Assembly: GCA_913059205.1 (NCBI GenBank)
Contig: CAJXRM010000025.1
Location: 1 to 36,002, forward strand
Length of the DNA stretch: 36,002 nt
Source: an uncultured Flavobacteriales bacterium
GTDB taxonomy: Bacteria; Bacteroidota; Bacteroidia; Flavobacteriales_D; Crocinitomicaceae
Direction: 5' to 3'
The notes beneath the pieces are model-generated. The model searched no databases. It was given only the letters and a program-made list of their open reading frames with translations, and was not told the origin of the DNA. Shown one piece after another: positions 34,483-36,002 of the stretch (the stretch's first letter is position 1; every line of letters starts with the position of its first letter). The position numbers and the translations under genes were made by a program.

Positions 34483-35640
34483 TCAAACCTGCAACTGCAT
34501 CACTGTCACATCATCAATTTGATCCACGTTTTGTTTCCAGTTTTCAAAGGTATAATCCAAGTATTTTTGAGCCTCGTTACCGTCCAATTTCGCAGCATCA
34601 ACCAACAATTCGTTGAATCGCTTTCGATTGAATTTCTTTTCCATTTCACCACCAAATTGATCCACGTATCCATCGGTAAAAAGCACAATATGATCGCCCG
34701 ACTTCAAGTCGATTGTTTCTTCTTCAAAGTTTTTAGTCACGTTTGAGAACAAACCAATGGGGTATTTATTGGCTTTATAGGTTAATACTTCCTCGTCACG
34801 GATAATAATTAAAGGGCGAAAAGCACCAGCATAGCAAACAGATGTGCGGTCATTGTCAAATCGACATATAGCAATATCCATTCCGTCTGAGATAGCTAAA
34901 TTGGGATTGTTTTCGTTCAAGTAATTGGTGAATTCCTTGTCCAAACGCGTAAGAATTTCTGCACATGATTCCACCTGTCTGTTGGTGATAATATCGCGCA
35001 ACAGGGTGTTGGCAATGATGGACAACATTGCTCCAGGAACGCCATGTCCAGTACAATCTATAACTGCCACATAGGTAAAATCCTTTACTTTTGTGAAAAA
35101 GTAGAAGTCGCCACTGACTACATCTTTTGGCTTATACAAAATGGACGAATTGGGAAACAAAACCTTTAATTCATCCGGAGATTTTAAAATTGCATTTTGT
35201 AATCGAGCAGCGTAATTGATACTATCGTTGATGTTAGAGTTTAGTGATTTAAGTTGTTTATTGTATTTGGATAATTCCAATTCGTGTACAATTTGACGCG
35301 TGATATCTTGCCCTGTTCCAACCAATTTATTGTCTGGGGTTTTAATTGTATTCCATAAAATATAGACTTCATTTCCAAAAGCGTCATTCATTTGTTCTAC
35401 ATAGTTTGGCAATATGGTTTCAGAAGAAGCAGCAAATTGATTTATTTTTTTCTGAATAGTATCCAATTCAACAGCATTTTTACGCGTTAGTCGAAACCAG
35501 TTTTGTTGTAAAACCTCTTCAGGCTTCAATCCTAGAACCTTTTGCAAACCAGGAGAGACATAATTAATTGTCCCGTCATATTCTAGGAGAACATAAATTA
35601 AAGGTGTGCTTTCAAGAACGTGTTGTATGTAATTGTTCAT
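34483..35640 (-). CDS. PAS-domain SpoIIE-type protein phosphatase
   Basis: A 385-residue cytoplasmic protein. Residues 1-116 are a PAS/PAC sensor (GTINYVSPGLQKVLGLKPEE, ending GTGQDITRQ). A short coiled-coil linker follows. Residues 155-385 are a PP2C/SpoIIE phosphatase domain with metal-binding acids in DVVSGDFYFF and VIDCTGHGVPGAM, and FTDGYVDQ near the end. Such proteins usually dephosphorylate anti-anti-sigma factors (STAS proteins) in partner-switching. No STAS, RsbW-like kinase or sigma factor gene is beside it, so its partner is unknown here. The ATG at 35640 is the only plausible start. Confidence 0.9.
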   Translation of the reverse strand: MNNYIQHVLESTPLIYVLLEYDGTINYVSPGLQKVLGLKPEEVLQQNWFRLTRKNAVELDTIQKKINQFAASSETILPNYVEQMNDAFGNEVYILWNTIKTPDNKLVGTGQDITRQIVHELELSKYNKQLKSLNSNINDSINYAARLQNAILKSPDELKVLFPNSSILYKPKDVVSGDFYFFTKVKDFTYVAVIDCTGHGVPGAMLSIIANTLLRDIITNRQVESCAEILTRLDKEFTNYLNENNPNLAISDGMDIAICRFDNDRTSVCYAGAFRPLIIIRDEEVLTYKANKYPIGLFSNVTKNFEEETIDLKSGDHIVLFTDGYVDQFGGEMEKKFNRKRFNELLVDAAKLDGNEAQKYLDYTFENWKQNVDQIDDVTVMQLQV

Positions 35641-35956
35641 TTCTAATGTGTAAAAAGGATATTATTTTGTTTCTGACCAATCGGTCTGGGAGGTTGCGCT
35701 TGTCTTACCAAACGCAAATAATGCAGCGCTGAATCAGCATGCTGTCATTGAAACAATAATATCTTTTATTAGAAATCATGGGGCAAAACTACTAAAAAAG
35801 TGAAATGGTTGTTCCTTTCGGATTAGAAAATTTTAAATTTCTGCTCAAAGAACTAGAAAAAGTTGGATTTAAGTTCTGAACTAGAGTTTTCTTTTTCGAG
35901 GCTGTTTTCTCAATTGTGTATTTTTATTGCGGGTAACAAGTGGATATGCTTACCGG
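35641..35956. other. Non-coding stretch at the right end
   Basis: This 316-base AT-rich stretch lies upstream of the minus-strand phosphatase gene. I see no long reading frame, tRNA, strong hairpin or exact TAnnTTTG element oriented towards the phosphatase. A 24-codon frame at 35805-35879 (plus) has no supporting signal. The phosphatase promoter should lie in the first part of this stretch. The gene that continues beyond is cut off. Confidence 0.6.
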
Positions 35957-36002
35957 CTGTCTCTTATACACATCTCCGAGCCCACGAGACAGGCAGAAAT
36001 CT
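35957..36002 (+). other. Illumina Nextera adapter read-through (artefact)
   Basis: CTGTCTCTTATACACATCT (35957-35975) is the Tn5/Nextera mosaic end. CCGAGCCCACGAGAC (35976-35990) is the i7-side adapter, AGGCAGAA (35991-35998) reads as Nextera index N703, and ATCT (35999-36002) begins the flow-cell adapter. The order and junctions match library adapter read-through exactly, so these 46 bases are not from the genome. Confidence 0.97.

Noticed and set aside
35805..35879. 24-codon plus-strand frame near the right end
   Set aside because: It is too short, has no promoter or conserved context, and sits in AT-rich DNA where such frames are expected by chance.
35957..35975. Tn5/IS50-like mosaic end that could be read as a transposon terminus
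   Set aside because: It is followed by the full Nextera adapter and an index, so it is a library artefact, not a mobile element.

Overview
The window reads as a chromosomal contig from a low-GC Bacteroidetes bacterium, most likely Flavobacteriales near Fluviicola/Crocinitomicaceae (lineage is inference). The evidence is the set of secreted proteins with C-terminal type IX secretion (T9SS) sorting domains, TAnnTTTG -7 promoter elements, starts without Shine-Dalgarno sequences, a bacterial kynurenine pathway, and a LETM1-related protein of the kind annotated in Flavobacteriia. Most of the content is housekeeping or typical secreted proteins. I see no prophage, insertion sequence, CRISPR array, tRNA or rRNA. 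I also do not see a clearly new multi-gene defence or mobile system.

Layout. 1-839: the 3' end of one lipoprotein-like gene and a complete lipoprotein gene that shares its last 55 bases. 881-1900 (-): asd. 1966-5823 (+): a large secreted lamin-tail-domain protein followed 12 bases later by a TerB/LETM1-like protein. 5920-7509 (+): a T9SS-exported subtilisin whose stop codon touches that of a convergent pair of glycosyltransferases (7510-9739, -). 9804-15335 (-): fbp, mfd and a secreted esterase-TPR protein in one tight operon. 15405-17812 (-): a small DedA/YqaA-like membrane protein and a T9SS cargo protein, with a strong terminator between them. 17881-19766 (-): an overlapping omega-amidase/aminotransferase pair. 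19873-20313 (+): a small secreted protein with an internal duplication. 20360-21670 (-): hemL.

21845-26959 (+) is a compact run of six genes: kynU, a 74-residue membrane protein, kmo, a predicted beta-barrel protein, an ArsC/Spx-like thioredoxin-fold protein and an EamA transporter. 27030-28841 (+) is a TPR sensor histidine kinase. 28913-30969 (+) is yicC-gmk-nadD, convergent with a GNAT acetyltransferase. 31551-33370 holds a small secreted protein and a convergent T9SS-exported seven-repeat propeller protein sharing one terminator. 33496-34443 (+) is a tRNA-dihydrouridine synthase, and 34483-35640 (-) a PAS-SpoIIE phosphatase.

How the genes connect: kynU and kmo make 3-hydroxyanthranilate, the precursor of quinolinate in de novo NAD synthesis from tryptophan, and nadD adenylates the later nicotinate mononucleotide. 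The aminotransferase and omega-amidase form a glutamine-transaminase/omega-amidase couple. The T9SS cargo proteins depend on secretion machinery encoded elsewhere.

Both ends carry warnings. Bases 35957-36002 are Illumina Nextera adapter read-through (mosaic end, i7 adapter and an index), not genome. The first 55 bases exactly repeat 784-838, which fits a contig broken at a repeat.
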